From assembly GCA_029259975.1 (NCBI GenBank), contig JAJDEE010000187.1:1-6636 (forward strand): DNA of 6,636 nt, given 5' to 3'. This document shows, piece by piece, positions 1-5,808 of this stretch; position 1 is the first letter of the stretch; every line of letters starts with the position of its first letter. The stretch comes from Planctomycetota bacterium. Lineage in GTDB: Bacteria; Planctomycetota; Planctomycetia; Pirellulales; Lacipirellulaceae. The position numbers and the translations under genes were made by a program. The notes under the pieces are model-generated. The model was not told the origin of the DNA and made no database searches. It saw only the letters and a list, made by a program, of their open reading frames with translations.

Positions 1-171
1 GGACTCGGTCTACGATTCTTGTTTCCAAAGAAAACATCGTGATGCCGTAGCAGTCTTAGCGGCGGCAGCTTTCGCGTGCCGACTAGTTTTGCTACTGCGG
101 GCGGTGAGAATGACCTGTCCGTCAATTCAGGACCACCTCAACCCTGCCCAGGCACGGGAGATGGGTACCAG

Positions 172-188
172 CGTGCCGCGCGAGCACG
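172..188. repeat. Small inverted repeat, first of three consecutive stem-loops
   Basis: CGTGC at 172-176 pairs with GCACG at 184-188 around a 7-base loop. The right arm overlaps the palindrome CACGTG at 185-190. On its own it is weak. It is listed because two stronger stem-loops follow directly. Confidence 0.3.
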
Positions 189-193
189 TGACT

Positions 194-224
194 GAACAAC
201 TGCCGGCTGAAGGCCGGCAGGTTC
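194..224. repeat. GC-rich stem-loop
   Basis: CTGCCGGC at 200-207 is perfectly complementary to GCCGGCAG at 213-220, with a 5-base loop TGAAG. The stem extends outward as GAAC (194-197) with GTTC (221-224), leaving two unpaired A residues at 198-199. That gives 12 pairs in 31 bases. No T-tract follows on either strand, so it is not a standard rho-independent terminator. It could be a structural end of a transcript, part of a small RNA, or chance. Confidence 0.5.
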
Positions 225-228
225 GAAG

Positions 229-264
229 CTCGTGAGCTACGGACTGAAGCCCTTCGCTCACGAG
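229..264. repeat. 9-bp perfect inverted repeat
   Basis: CTCGTGAGC at 229-237 is the exact reverse complement of GCTCACGAG at 256-264, separated by 18 bases. It begins 5 bases after the previous stem-loop. No T-run follows. A single 9-bp inverted repeat with a loop of this size is expected about once by chance in a window this long, so the weight lies in the tandem placement. Confidence 0.45.
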
Positions 265-297
265 AAAGGGCCTTGTCGGAAAATGCTTCCAGCTTCG

Positions 298-319
298 ATT
301 TACTGTAGAATTTACTGTA
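298..319. repeat. Tandem 10-bp direct repeat with 12-bp period
   Basis: ATTTACTGTA occurs at 298-307 and again at 310-319, separated by GA. The spacing is close to one helical turn, as in paired binding sites for a regulator. A TAGAAT -10-like hexamer spans 306-311, but no -35 element lies at a suitable distance. The block is downstream of the tRNA gene with respect to its transcription. Function unknown; chance is not excluded. Confidence 0.4.
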
Positions 320-328
320 TCTGGTGTT

Positions 329-340
329 GCCCAATTGGGC
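329..340. repeat. 12-bp perfect palindrome GCCCAATTGGGC
   Basis: GCCCAATTGGGC reads identically on both strands. It sits 32 bases past the 3' end of the minus-strand tRNA gene. As RNA it would form a 4-bp stem with an AAUU loop, too short and without a U-tract for a convincing terminator. It could be a dimeric protein site or coincidence. Confidence 0.35.
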
Positions 341-372
341 GGGGCGCTGGTTTCACCCCTTGTTTTACAAAG

Positions 373-446
373 TCGGGCCGACAGGATTCGAACCTGCGAC
401 CTTTTGACCCCCAGTCAAACGCGCTACCAGACTGCGCCACGGCCCG
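373..446 (-). tRNA. tRNA-Pro, anticodon GGG
   Basis: The minus strand folds into a complete 74-base cloverleaf including discriminator A (373). Acceptor stem CGGGCCG/CGGCCCG has seven Watson-Crick pairs. The D arm is GCGC/GCGC with a GG-containing loop. The anticodon stem TTTGA/TCAAA encloses loop CTGGGGG. The T arm GCAGG/CCTGT has one G-U pair and the standard TTCGAAT loop. U33 and the spacing place the anticodon GGG at 412-410, reading proline codon CCC. G37 follows the anticodon, as expected for a substrate of the methyltransferase TrmD, which protects tRNA-Pro from +1 frameshifting. CCA is not encoded: the genomic bases after the discriminator are CTT, so CCA must be added enzymatically. 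It stands alone here, divergent from the large gene at 852. No consensus promoter is obvious upstream. Confidence 0.97.
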
Positions 447-851
447 AAACTCTTGATTTCTATGCACTTATCTCGAAACGATTGAGGGGACGCAAAGCAG
501 CCCTCGAAACGGATTAGATCAGCGATTGCGCCAACAAAGTCCGTGCGACTCGAGTATCGCAAGTCTCGTAATCGCTGGGATATCTGCCTTATGCAGGAGA
601 TAGCATAACCTACGACCAATTAAAGATGAAGCCCTTCGCCGTCTGATAAGCGGGTGATTTCTAGTGATTAGGCCTCTGCGGCCTCTACGAGGATACTTCT
701 TTTCGCGAATTGCTAGCAGACTGAAACCCTGTTGTCGTGGGTTGCTATTCCCAGGTAGATTTGCGTGCCACGCCCCGCATGAGGCGGAGCTAATGAATAC
801 CACGGATTCTGTGAAAAATGGATTTCTAGAGAGATCTTCAGAAAGGTCCCC
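447..851. promoter_or_regulatory. Spacer between divergent tRNA-Pro and heme-protein gene
   Basis: About 400 bases without a convincing gene; it should contain promoters for the tRNA (minus) and the large gene (plus). The word CTCGAAACG occurs twice in the same orientation, at 472-480 and 503-511, upstream of the tRNA. Around 725-753, AACCC (725-729) can pair with GGGTT (739-743), or TGGG (738-741) can pair with CCCA (750-753); the two are mutually exclusive. A weak -35/-10 pair, TTGTCG at 732-737 and TAGATT at 756-761 with an 18-base spacer, matches 4 of 6 consensus positions in each box. None of this is strong. Overlapping open frames on both strands lack family features. Confidence 0.4.
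841..846 (+). promoter_or_regulatory. Ribosome binding site of the large heme-protein gene
   Basis: GAAAGG lies 5 bases before the ATG at 852. This purine-rich Shine-Dalgarno-like match, followed by a typical signal peptide, supports the ATG at 852 as the start. Confidence 0.55.
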
Positions 852-3800
852 ATGAAGGTGATTGTTGTCGGTACGCGCACTTTGCTGTTGGTTTTGAGTC
901 TTCTGTCTCTCGACACGCTCGTGGCGAAAGAGCCGCAGTGGATTTGGTCGTCGGCCCATCAAAAAAATGAAGCGCCGGCGGGAGACTGCTTTTTTCGCAA
1001 GTCGTTTGACCTAAAATATCCCGAATTGGGCGAGGTGCAAATCACCGCCGACAACCGCTTCGAGTTGTTCGTCAACGACTTGCCCGTGGGCCACGGCAAA
1101 GATTGGCGGCAGTTGCAGGTGTTCGACATCTCTGAGCATCTGCGCCAAGGCCGCAACTGTGTCGCTGTAAAAGTCACGAATACCAACGTTGGCTCTGCGG
1201 GTTTGGTCGCGCGTGTGTTGATCAAAGAAAACGGCGGCGCTTTTGAGAGCTACTCGACCGACAAGTCGTGGAAGACGAGTGTTCGGGAGTACGAAAGTTG
1301 GGCCAATCCCGATTTTCCTGATCGCGAATGGGTCCATGCCACCAGCTATGGCGTGCTGAACGCTACGCTGCCATGGGGCGACGAAGTTGTGTTCGCTGGT
1401 GAGGGATCGCGATTCAAGATCGGTGACGAGTTTACCGTCGAGCGGTTGATGCGCGATGATGAAGTTGGTTCTTTGATTGCAATGACGTTCGACGCCCAGG
1501 GAAACATCCTTGCCTCGCGAGAAGGTGGGCACCTGATGCTGCTCACCGACACCGACAACAATGGCACCCACGACACGGTCGGCCTCTTCTCGGACAAAAT
1601 CAAGAATGTGCAAGGCATTCTTGCTCTGGGAACTCAAGTATTCGCCGTTGGCGACGGCCCCAAGGGCGTGGCCCTCTATCGTTTGCGTGACACAAACCGC
1701 GATGGCAAAGCCGAGGAAATCAAAGCACTGGTGCCGATCCGCGGTTCGCGCGGCGAACATGGTGCGCACGCTGTACGGTTAGGTCCCGATGGAATGCTCT
1801 ATGTCATCATCGGCGACCACGCGCGTGTCGGGCCGACTCCCGGCCCGCGTAGTCCCTATCGTAATACCTACGAAGGCGATCTCGTCCGGCCGCGGTATGA
1901 AGACCCGCGTGGACATGCCGTCGGCATCCCTGCGCCTGGGGGAACAATATTTCGCACCGACGCCGAGGGCAGCTTTGTCGAAATCGTCGCAGGAGGTTTG
2001 AGAAATGCCTACGACTTCGCGTTTAACGAAGCAGGTGAACTTTTTACGTATGACTCTGATATGGAATGGGACAAGGGCGCTCCATGGTATCGCCCAACGC
2101 GAGTCAATCATGTCACAGCGGGTGCTGAACTTGGCTGGCGGAGCGGTTGGGCAAAGTGGCCCTCGTACTATCTCGACAGCCTGCCGGCAGCGATCAACAT
2201 CGGCGCTGGCTCGCCAACGGGTGTTGAGTTTTACAACCATACGGCCTTTCCCGAACGCTATTACGGTGCATTGTTCGGTTGCGATTGGGCGACTGGGCGA
2301 ATTCATTGCATTCGCTTCGAACGCAAGGGTGCGTCCTATCGCGCGCAAAGCGAGGTCTTTGTCGAGGGTCGCCCACTCAACGCTACAGACATAGCTGTCG
2401 GTCCCGACGGGGCGTTGTACTTTTGCACTGGCGGTCGTGGCACCGATGGCGGCATCTACCGGATTCGCTGGACCGACAATCAACCTGGCAGCAGACAAGC
2501 CAGCGCCGACGCACCGACCGACATCGAAACTTCGCTACAACAGCCACAACTCGACGCGGATTGGGCAAAAGCTAAAGTCGCCGGTGTGAAGCGTCGCCTT
2601 GGCCAAGCTTGGGATCAACAATTAACAGCCCTCGCCTCGGCGACCGATCGCAAACACACCGATCGATTACGAGCACTCGACCTGCTTGTTGCCTTGGGGC
2701 CTGCTCCGACGGAACAACTTTTAACGCAATTGGCTTCCGACAAGTCAGTCGACATACGCGCGCGGGCGGCGCGGCTGCTCTTTGCTCATCGAACAACTAC
2801 CAGCCGTGACACGCTTGTCGACTTGCTGGGCGATGACGATCCGTTCGTGCGACGCGGTGCTTGTGAAACGCTGACACGGTTCGGCTCGCCAGCGCCTGCA
2901 CAAGTGTTTGTGTCCTTGCTCGCCGACTCGGACCGTTTTGTATCGTTCGCTGCTCGCCGGGCACTCGAGCAGTTGCCTGTCGACAGTTGGGCGCGTCAAG
3001 TTCTTGACCATCCAAGTGACTCCGCTTATTGCCAAGGAGCAGTCGCGTTGCTCGCCGTTTCGCCCAATGCCCAAGCTGCCCAAGCAGTGTTGCCACGTTG
3101 CCAACAATTGCTCAGCGCAAGCCAATCCACGGAACCAACTTCTGCTGAACGCCGCCTGCTGCTCAACCTGTTGCGCCTCGCGCAACTGACTATGGCACAA
3201 GGACAGCTTGCACCTGAAAGCGTCTCGACGCTCGGTCCGGTGTTGCTGGCAAAATATCCCAGCGGCAACGACGCGATCGATCGCGAACTCGTCCGGCTAT
3301 TAGTTTACTTGCAAGTGCCCGGTGCTGCTGAGCGTTTTGCAACGCAAATGGTTAGCGATATCGACGACGCCGAGAAAATTCATCTCGGCGCCTATGCCGG
3401 TCGCCTGAAGGCGGGCTGGACCACCGACTCGAAACAGGCGTTTCTCAAGTTTTACGAAGTCTCGCGCACCGTCCCCGGAGGCTATAGCGTGAGTGCTTAT
3501 CTCGAAAAATTTGCGCGAGACTTCTTCGCCCAAATGACGCCCCTCGAAAGTCGACCGATCATCGTCGCAGGCGATGAATGGCCTACCTCGGCGCTGTCGC
3601 TGCTGGCGACATTGCCCGAGAATCCTGGCGCTGACCTGCTCGCCGAGTTGCGTACTCTCGATGGACGCATCAAACCAATGTGCGCTACAAGCAACACTTA
3701 TCGCCGCTTGCGTGTGGGCATTTTTGCCGTGCTTGGCCGTAGTGGCGAGGCCGATTCGCTTGCCTACCTGCGTGGCATTTACAACGGTGAACCTGCCCAA

Positions 3801-4673
3801 CGGGCCACCGTTGCCATCACACTTGCCCAACATCCGCAAGGCGAGAACTGGGCCTATCTTGTCGACGCGATCAAGACGATTGAAGGTCCTGTCGCCCACG
3901 AAGTGCTGCGTTCGCTTGCCACCGTGGCCGAACGCCCGCAACAGCCCGAACCTTACCGCCAAGTCATATTGCTCGGCTTGCGATTAGGCAAAGATGGCGC
4001 CGCGCTTGCCTTGCAACTACTCGACCATTGGTCGGGACAGCAATCGCAGCCAGCTGGCAACGATTGGCAAAACCGCCTCGCCGGTTGGCAGCAATGGTAC
4101 ACCAAACATTTCCCAGGTGCCCCACCCGCCGAGCTACCTGTCGACTCGGGTCAAGACAAGTGGAGCTACGACGAATTGCTCGCCTATTTGTACACTGGCT
4201 CAGGCAGGGCCGGCGATGCCCAGCGAGGTCAAGCAGCTTTTACTAAAGCGGACTGCTTCAAATGCCACCGCTGCGGTGGTCAAGGCGAAACCGTTGGGCC
4301 TGATCTGTCGACGGTCGCTCAGCGATTTCAACAGCAAGAACTACTCGAATCGATCGTTTTTCCCTCGCACAACATCTCCGACCAATACGCCGGCAAGGTG
4401 GTTATCTCCAACGGCCGCACCTACGCGGGCTTGGTCATCCCGCGCGGCGAGACGGGCATCACCGTGCTGCTCTCTGACGGCGAAAAAATCGATCTGGCCC
4501 ACGCCGATATCGACGATCTCCAAGTCAGTCGCCAGTCGGTCATGCCGACCGGACTGCTTAACAAACTGTCGCTCGGCGAAGTCGCCGACCTGTTTGCTTT
4601 TTTGGAGAACCGTCCCACCGGGGAAATCGCGCAAAAAAACAGCACTCAGCAAAAGCCATTGTCAAAGCGGTGA
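852..4673 (+). CDS. PVC-type multidomain c-type heme protein (sugar-dehydrogenase-like propeller, HEAT repeats, CxxCH domain)
   Basis: A secreted 1273-residue protein. Residues 1-25 form a Sec signal peptide: K2 and R9, a Leu-rich core, probable cleavage after LVA. Residues 30-165 resemble the beta-sandwich N-terminal domain of alpha-L-rhamnosidases (ADNRFELFVND, FDIS, AGL), suggesting carbohydrate binding. Residues 194-540 form the 'membrane-bound dehydrogenase' beta-propeller of planctomycetes and verrucomicrobia, related to soluble glucose/sorbosone dehydrogenases. It contains two calcium-loop-like motifs, DTDNNGTHD (233-241) and DTNRDGKAE (280-288), and repeated GPDG turns. HEAT-like helical repeats start near 604 (RALDLL, VDIRARAARLLF, PFVRRGACETL), and helical sequence continues to about 1090. 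Residues 1121-1255 form the PVC-type heme domain: CFKCH (1135-1139) binds heme covalently with H1139 as proximal ligand, followed by VGPDL (1148-1152); M1231 in MPTGLL is the likely distal ligand. Family role: presumed periplasmic oxidation of an unknown substrate; sugar is inference. The start is supported by GAAAGG at 841-846. It is transcribed alone, convergent with the phosphoesterase. The family call is secure; the reaction is unknown. Confidence 0.93.
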   Translation: MKVIVVGTRTLLLVLSLLSLDTLVAKEPQWIWSSAHQKNEAPAGDCFFRKSFDLKYPELGEVQITADNRFELFVNDLPVGHGKDWRQLQVFDISEHLRQGRNCVAVKVTNTNVGSAGLVARVLIKENGGAFESYSTDKSWKTSVREYESWANPDFPDREWVHATSYGVLNATLPWGDEVVFAGEGSRFKIGDEFTVERLMRDDEVGSLIAMTFDAQGNILASREGGHLMLLTDTDNNGTHDTVGLFSDKIKNVQGILALGTQVFAVGDGPKGVALYRLRDTNRDGKAEEIKALVPIRGSRGEHGAHAVRLGPDGMLYVIIGDHARVGPTPGPRSPYRNTYEGDLVRPRYEDPRGHAVGIPAPGGTIFRTDAEGSFVEIVAGGLRNAYDFAFNEAGELFTYDSDMEWDKGAPWYRPTRVNHVTAGAELGWRSGWAKWPSYYLDSLPAAINIGAGSPTGVEFYNHTAFPERYYGALFGCDWATGRIHCIRFERKGASYRAQSEVFVEGRPLNATDIAVGPDGALYFCTGGRGTDGGIYRIRWTDNQPGSRQASADAPTDIETSLQQPQLDADWAKAKVAGVKRRLGQAWDQQLTALASATDRKHTDRLRALDLLVALGPAPTEQLLTQLASDKSVDIRARAARLLFAHRTTTSRDTLVDLLGDDDPFVRRGACETLTRFGSPAPAQVFVSLLADSDRFVSFAARRALEQLPVDSWARQVLDHPSDSAYCQGAVALLAVSPNAQAAQAVLPRCQQLLSASQSTEPTSAERRLLLNLLRLAQLTMAQGQLAPESVSTLGPVLLAKYPSGNDAIDRELVRLLVYLQVPGAAERFATQMVSDIDDAEKIHLGAYAGRLKAGWTTDSKQAFLKFYEVSRTVPGGYSVSAYLEKFARDFFAQMTPLESRPIIVAGDEWPTSALSLLATLPENPGADLLAELRTLDGRIKPMCATSNTYRRLRVGIFAVLGRSGEADSLAYLRGIYNGEPAQRATVAITLAQHPQGENWAYLVDAIKTIEGPVAHEVLRSLATVAERPQQPEPYRQVILLGLRLGKDGAALALQLLDHWSGQQSQPAGNDWQNRLAGWQQWYTKHFPGAPPAELPVDSGQDKWSYDELLAYLYTGSGRAGDAQRGQAAFTKADCFKCHRCGGQGETVGPDLSTVAQRFQQQELLESIVFPSHNISDQYAGKVVISNGRTYAGLVIPRGETGITVLLSDGEKIDLAHADIDDLQVSRQSVMPTGLLNKLSLGEVADLFAFLENRPTGEIAQKNSTQQKPLSKR

Positions 4674-4688
4674 GCCGTGTCTCGGCTC
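4672..4688 (+). terminator. Possible terminator hairpin after the heme-protein gene
   Basis: GAGCCG (4672-4677) pairs with CGGCTC (4683-4688) around loop TGTCT, overlapping the TGA stop. CTCG (4686-4689) can alternatively pair with CGAG at 4695-4698. Only a short AT-rich stretch follows and there is no T-tract, so intrinsic termination would be weak. Confidence 0.35.
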
Positions 4689-4717
4689 GTAAATCGAGTC
4701 GGATTTCGGAACGTTCT

Positions 4718-4753
4718 GAGCAAGGCTTTCCTCGGACAATTTCGGTCCTGCTC
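4718..4753. terminator. Possible shared hairpin between convergent genes
   Basis: GAGCA (4718-4722) pairs with TGCTC (4749-4753). With A4723 bulged, GG (4724-4725) continues with CC (4747-4748). The right arm overlaps the stop codon of the minus-strand phosphoesterase. Position between two converging genes suggests a bidirectional transcript end, but the stem is imperfect and no U-run follows. Confidence 0.25.
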
Positions 4754-5639
4754 AACCCATCTCTGCACGTTCCAACGTAAACAGCGTGACTTCCGGGCGG
4801 CAATTGAATCGTACGCGATGAAAATAGCCTAAGCCACGGTTGATATACATCTGACGGTTGCCACTGAGACTGAACGTGCCAGAAGTGTACCGCTTGTTCC
4901 AGACGGGTGTGATCGGCGGGTTGAAACCAGGAAATTTACATTGCCCGCCGTGCGTGTGACCTGCCAAAATCCAGCCTTGAAAATCTTCCCAGCCCGGTTG
5001 ATCGGCCGCGTCGGGGTTGTGGCAAAGTGTGAGCATCGACCGCTGCGGATCAAGCTGCCTCATCGTCGGCTTAATCAAACATTGTCGAAACAATAATTCG
5101 TCGAGACCCGCCAATTGAAGCCCAGCCACGTCTACGATCTGATTGCGTAATACTTGCACGTCGAGATCAGCCAAGCCGTTTGTTAACCGAGAGGCCGTTT
5201 GCGAATAGTTGCCACCGCGCCCATAATCATGATTGCCAAGAATCGCAAATCGACCGAGCGGAGCAGGTGGCAAGTACTGAAAAACTTCTAAAGCATGGTC
5301 TACTTGTTCGTCTCGGTGACTAGTCATCAAGTCGCCTGTGATGGCGATCAGATCGGGCCGAAGCTCGGCCAGGCTGGCAAGTGCATGCGTCATATAACTG
5401 TCGGCAACCGACCCGCCGACGTGAATGTCGGAGATTTGTACGATCCGACGACCTACCAAGGCGTCTGGCAAATGGGCGATCGGCAGCTGCAACCGGACCA
5501 CGTCGACCCAGTGAGGCTCGATGCCATAGGCATACCCCAAAGCGCCTGCGCTGCCGAGAAGGCAGCCGCGAACAGCCCGGCCAAGAAATTTTCGCCGCGT
5601 ATGGGGTTTGTTCTCAGTTGTGTTCGGTTCGATGGGCAA
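4752..5639 (-). CDS. Tat-exported calcineurin-like metallophosphoesterase (YkuE/LpxG-like)
   Basis: A 295-residue hydrolase of the calcineurin-like phosphoesterase superfamily, which uses a two-metal centre to cleave phosphate ester or pyrophosphate bonds. All signature motifs are present: DIHVGG (D71, H73), TGDLM (D103), GNHDYG (N136, H137), CHNP (H207) and GHTHGGQ (H228, H230). The N-terminus has a twin-arginine signal, TRRKFLG with R15-R16, then a hydrophobic Gly/Ala-rich stretch to about residue 39, so export by the Tat system in folded, metal-loaded form is likely. GHTHGGQ and overall length fit the YkuE-type branch, which includes Bacillus subtilis YkuE, a Tat substrate, and relatives such as chlamydial LpxG, a UDP-2,3-diacylglucosamine pyrophosphatase. 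Export argues against a cytoplasmic lipid A step here; substrate unknown. The start is inferred as TTG at 5639-5637: no ATG or GTG lies between it and an in-frame TAG at 5681-5679, and later starts would remove the Tat motif. No clear Shine-Dalgarno is seen. Convergent with the heme-protein gene and divergent from the gene at 5809. Confidence 0.92.
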   Translation of the reverse strand: MPIEPNTTENKPHTRRKFLGRAVRGCLLGSAGALGYAYGIEPHWVDVVRLQLPIAHLPDALVGRRIVQISDIHVGGSVADSYMTHALASLAELRPDLIAITGDLMTSHRDEQVDHALEVFQYLPPAPLGRFAILGNHDYGRGGNYSQTASRLTNGLADLDVQVLRNQIVDVAGLQLAGLDELLFRQCLIKPTMRQLDPQRSMLTLCHNPDAADQPGWEDFQGWILAGHTHGGQCKFPGFNPPITPVWNKRYTSGTFSLSGNRQMYINRGLGYFHRVRFNCRPEVTLFTLERAEMG

Positions 5640-5686
5640 ATGAACGACCGATAGTGTGAGAGAAACGGGGTTTGAATCCTATGTCC

Positions 5687-5721
5687 TAATCTTCATCTTG
5701 CTCTGCAATGTAATCTTCGTC
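5687..5721. repeat. Direct repeat TAATCTTCRTC
   Basis: TAATCTTCATC at 5687-5697 and TAATCTTCGTC at 5711-5721 differ at one of 11 positions and start 24 bases apart. The second copy has an exact 10-bp reverse complement at 5763-5772. The copies lie in the divergent spacer, within the likely leader of the phosphoesterase gene. Confidence 0.55.
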
Positions 5722-5772
5722 AGATTATCTGTTCAGGATTACGACGCTGCTGAAGATCCAGGGACGAAGATT
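5712..5772. repeat. 10-bp perfect inverted repeat AATCTTCGTC / GACGAAGATT
   Basis: AATCTTCGTC (5712-5721) and GACGAAGATT (5763-5772) are exact reverse complements separated by 41 bases. A transcript crossing the spacer in either direction could form this stem. Alternatively the arms are binding sites in opposite orientation. Confidence 0.5.
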
Positions 5773-5779
5773 CAGGGAC
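5752..5779 (+). repeat. Tandem 14-bp repeat, two units
   Basis: Unit 1, GAAGATCCAGGGAC (5752-5765), is followed without gap by unit 2, GAAGATTCAGGGAC (5766-5779), differing at one base (C5758/T5772). The period is not a multiple of three, which argues against coding use. The array ends 6 bases before an AT-rich -10-like box, where a regulator could touch the promoter of either flanking gene. Confidence 0.75.
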
Positions 5780-5784
5780 TTTAC

Positions 5785-5791
5785 TATTATA
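5785..5791. promoter_or_regulatory. Possible -10 box usable on either strand
   Basis: TATTAT at 5785-5790 on the plus strand is overlapped by a perfect TATAAT on the minus strand (5791-5786). Plus-strand use would start transcription near 5797, about 12 bases before the ATG at 5809. Minus-strand use would give the phosphoesterase gene a leader of about 140 bases that includes all the repeats. No good -35 hexamer lies at 16-18 bases on either side, so this is an AT-rich candidate only. Confidence 0.35.
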
Positions 5792-5808
5792 AACCACTTT
5801 TGCTTAAA

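Larger units (their letters stand above)
1..372. other. Left-edge region, no supportable gene; repeats only
   Basis: No reading frame here looks like a real gene. Three short frames touch the left edge and cannot be separated. On the plus strand, one frame ends at a TGA at 40-42 with C-terminus FLFPKKTS, and another stays open from 2 to a TGA at 233-235. On the minus strand, an ATG at 37-35 (MFSLETRIVDRV) runs off the edge. None has a recognisable motif or a clear ribosome binding site. Any of them could be the end or start of a neighbour outside the window. The rest holds the inverted and direct repeats listed separately. Confidence 0.5.

Noticed and set aside
1..42. Possible C-terminus of an upstream plus-strand gene (ends FLFPKKTS)
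   Set aside because: Only 13 codons are visible and two other frames are equally open at the edge; it cannot be decided without the sequence to the left.
373..446. tRNA-Pro as an integration site for a mobile element
   Set aside because: No integrase, no duplicated tRNA 3' end and no transposase are present in the window.
245..639. 13-base word TGAAGCCCTTCGC at 245-257 and again at 627-639
   Set aside because: A 13-base repeat somewhere in 6.6 kb on either strand is close to chance expectation, and the flanks do not match.
519..962. 147-codon minus-strand open frame across the spacer
   Set aside because: Runs into the signal-peptide region of the large gene on the opposite strand, has no recognisable motif and an Arg-rich composition.
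1011..2498. Long minus-strand open frames opposite the heme-protein gene (252 and 239 codons)
   Set aside because: They are antisense to a gene with unmistakable domains, contain no motif, and arise from codon bias on the coding strand.
3300..3962. 220-codon minus-strand open frame
   Set aside because: Antisense shadow of the HEAT/helical part of the heme protein; low-complexity Arg/Gly-rich translation with no family features.
3994..4692. 232-codon plus-strand open frame overlapping the heme domain
   Set aside because: Alternate frame of the cytochrome domain; the Ser/Arg/Pro-rich translation is typical of a shifted frame, and the CxxCH frame is clearly the real one.
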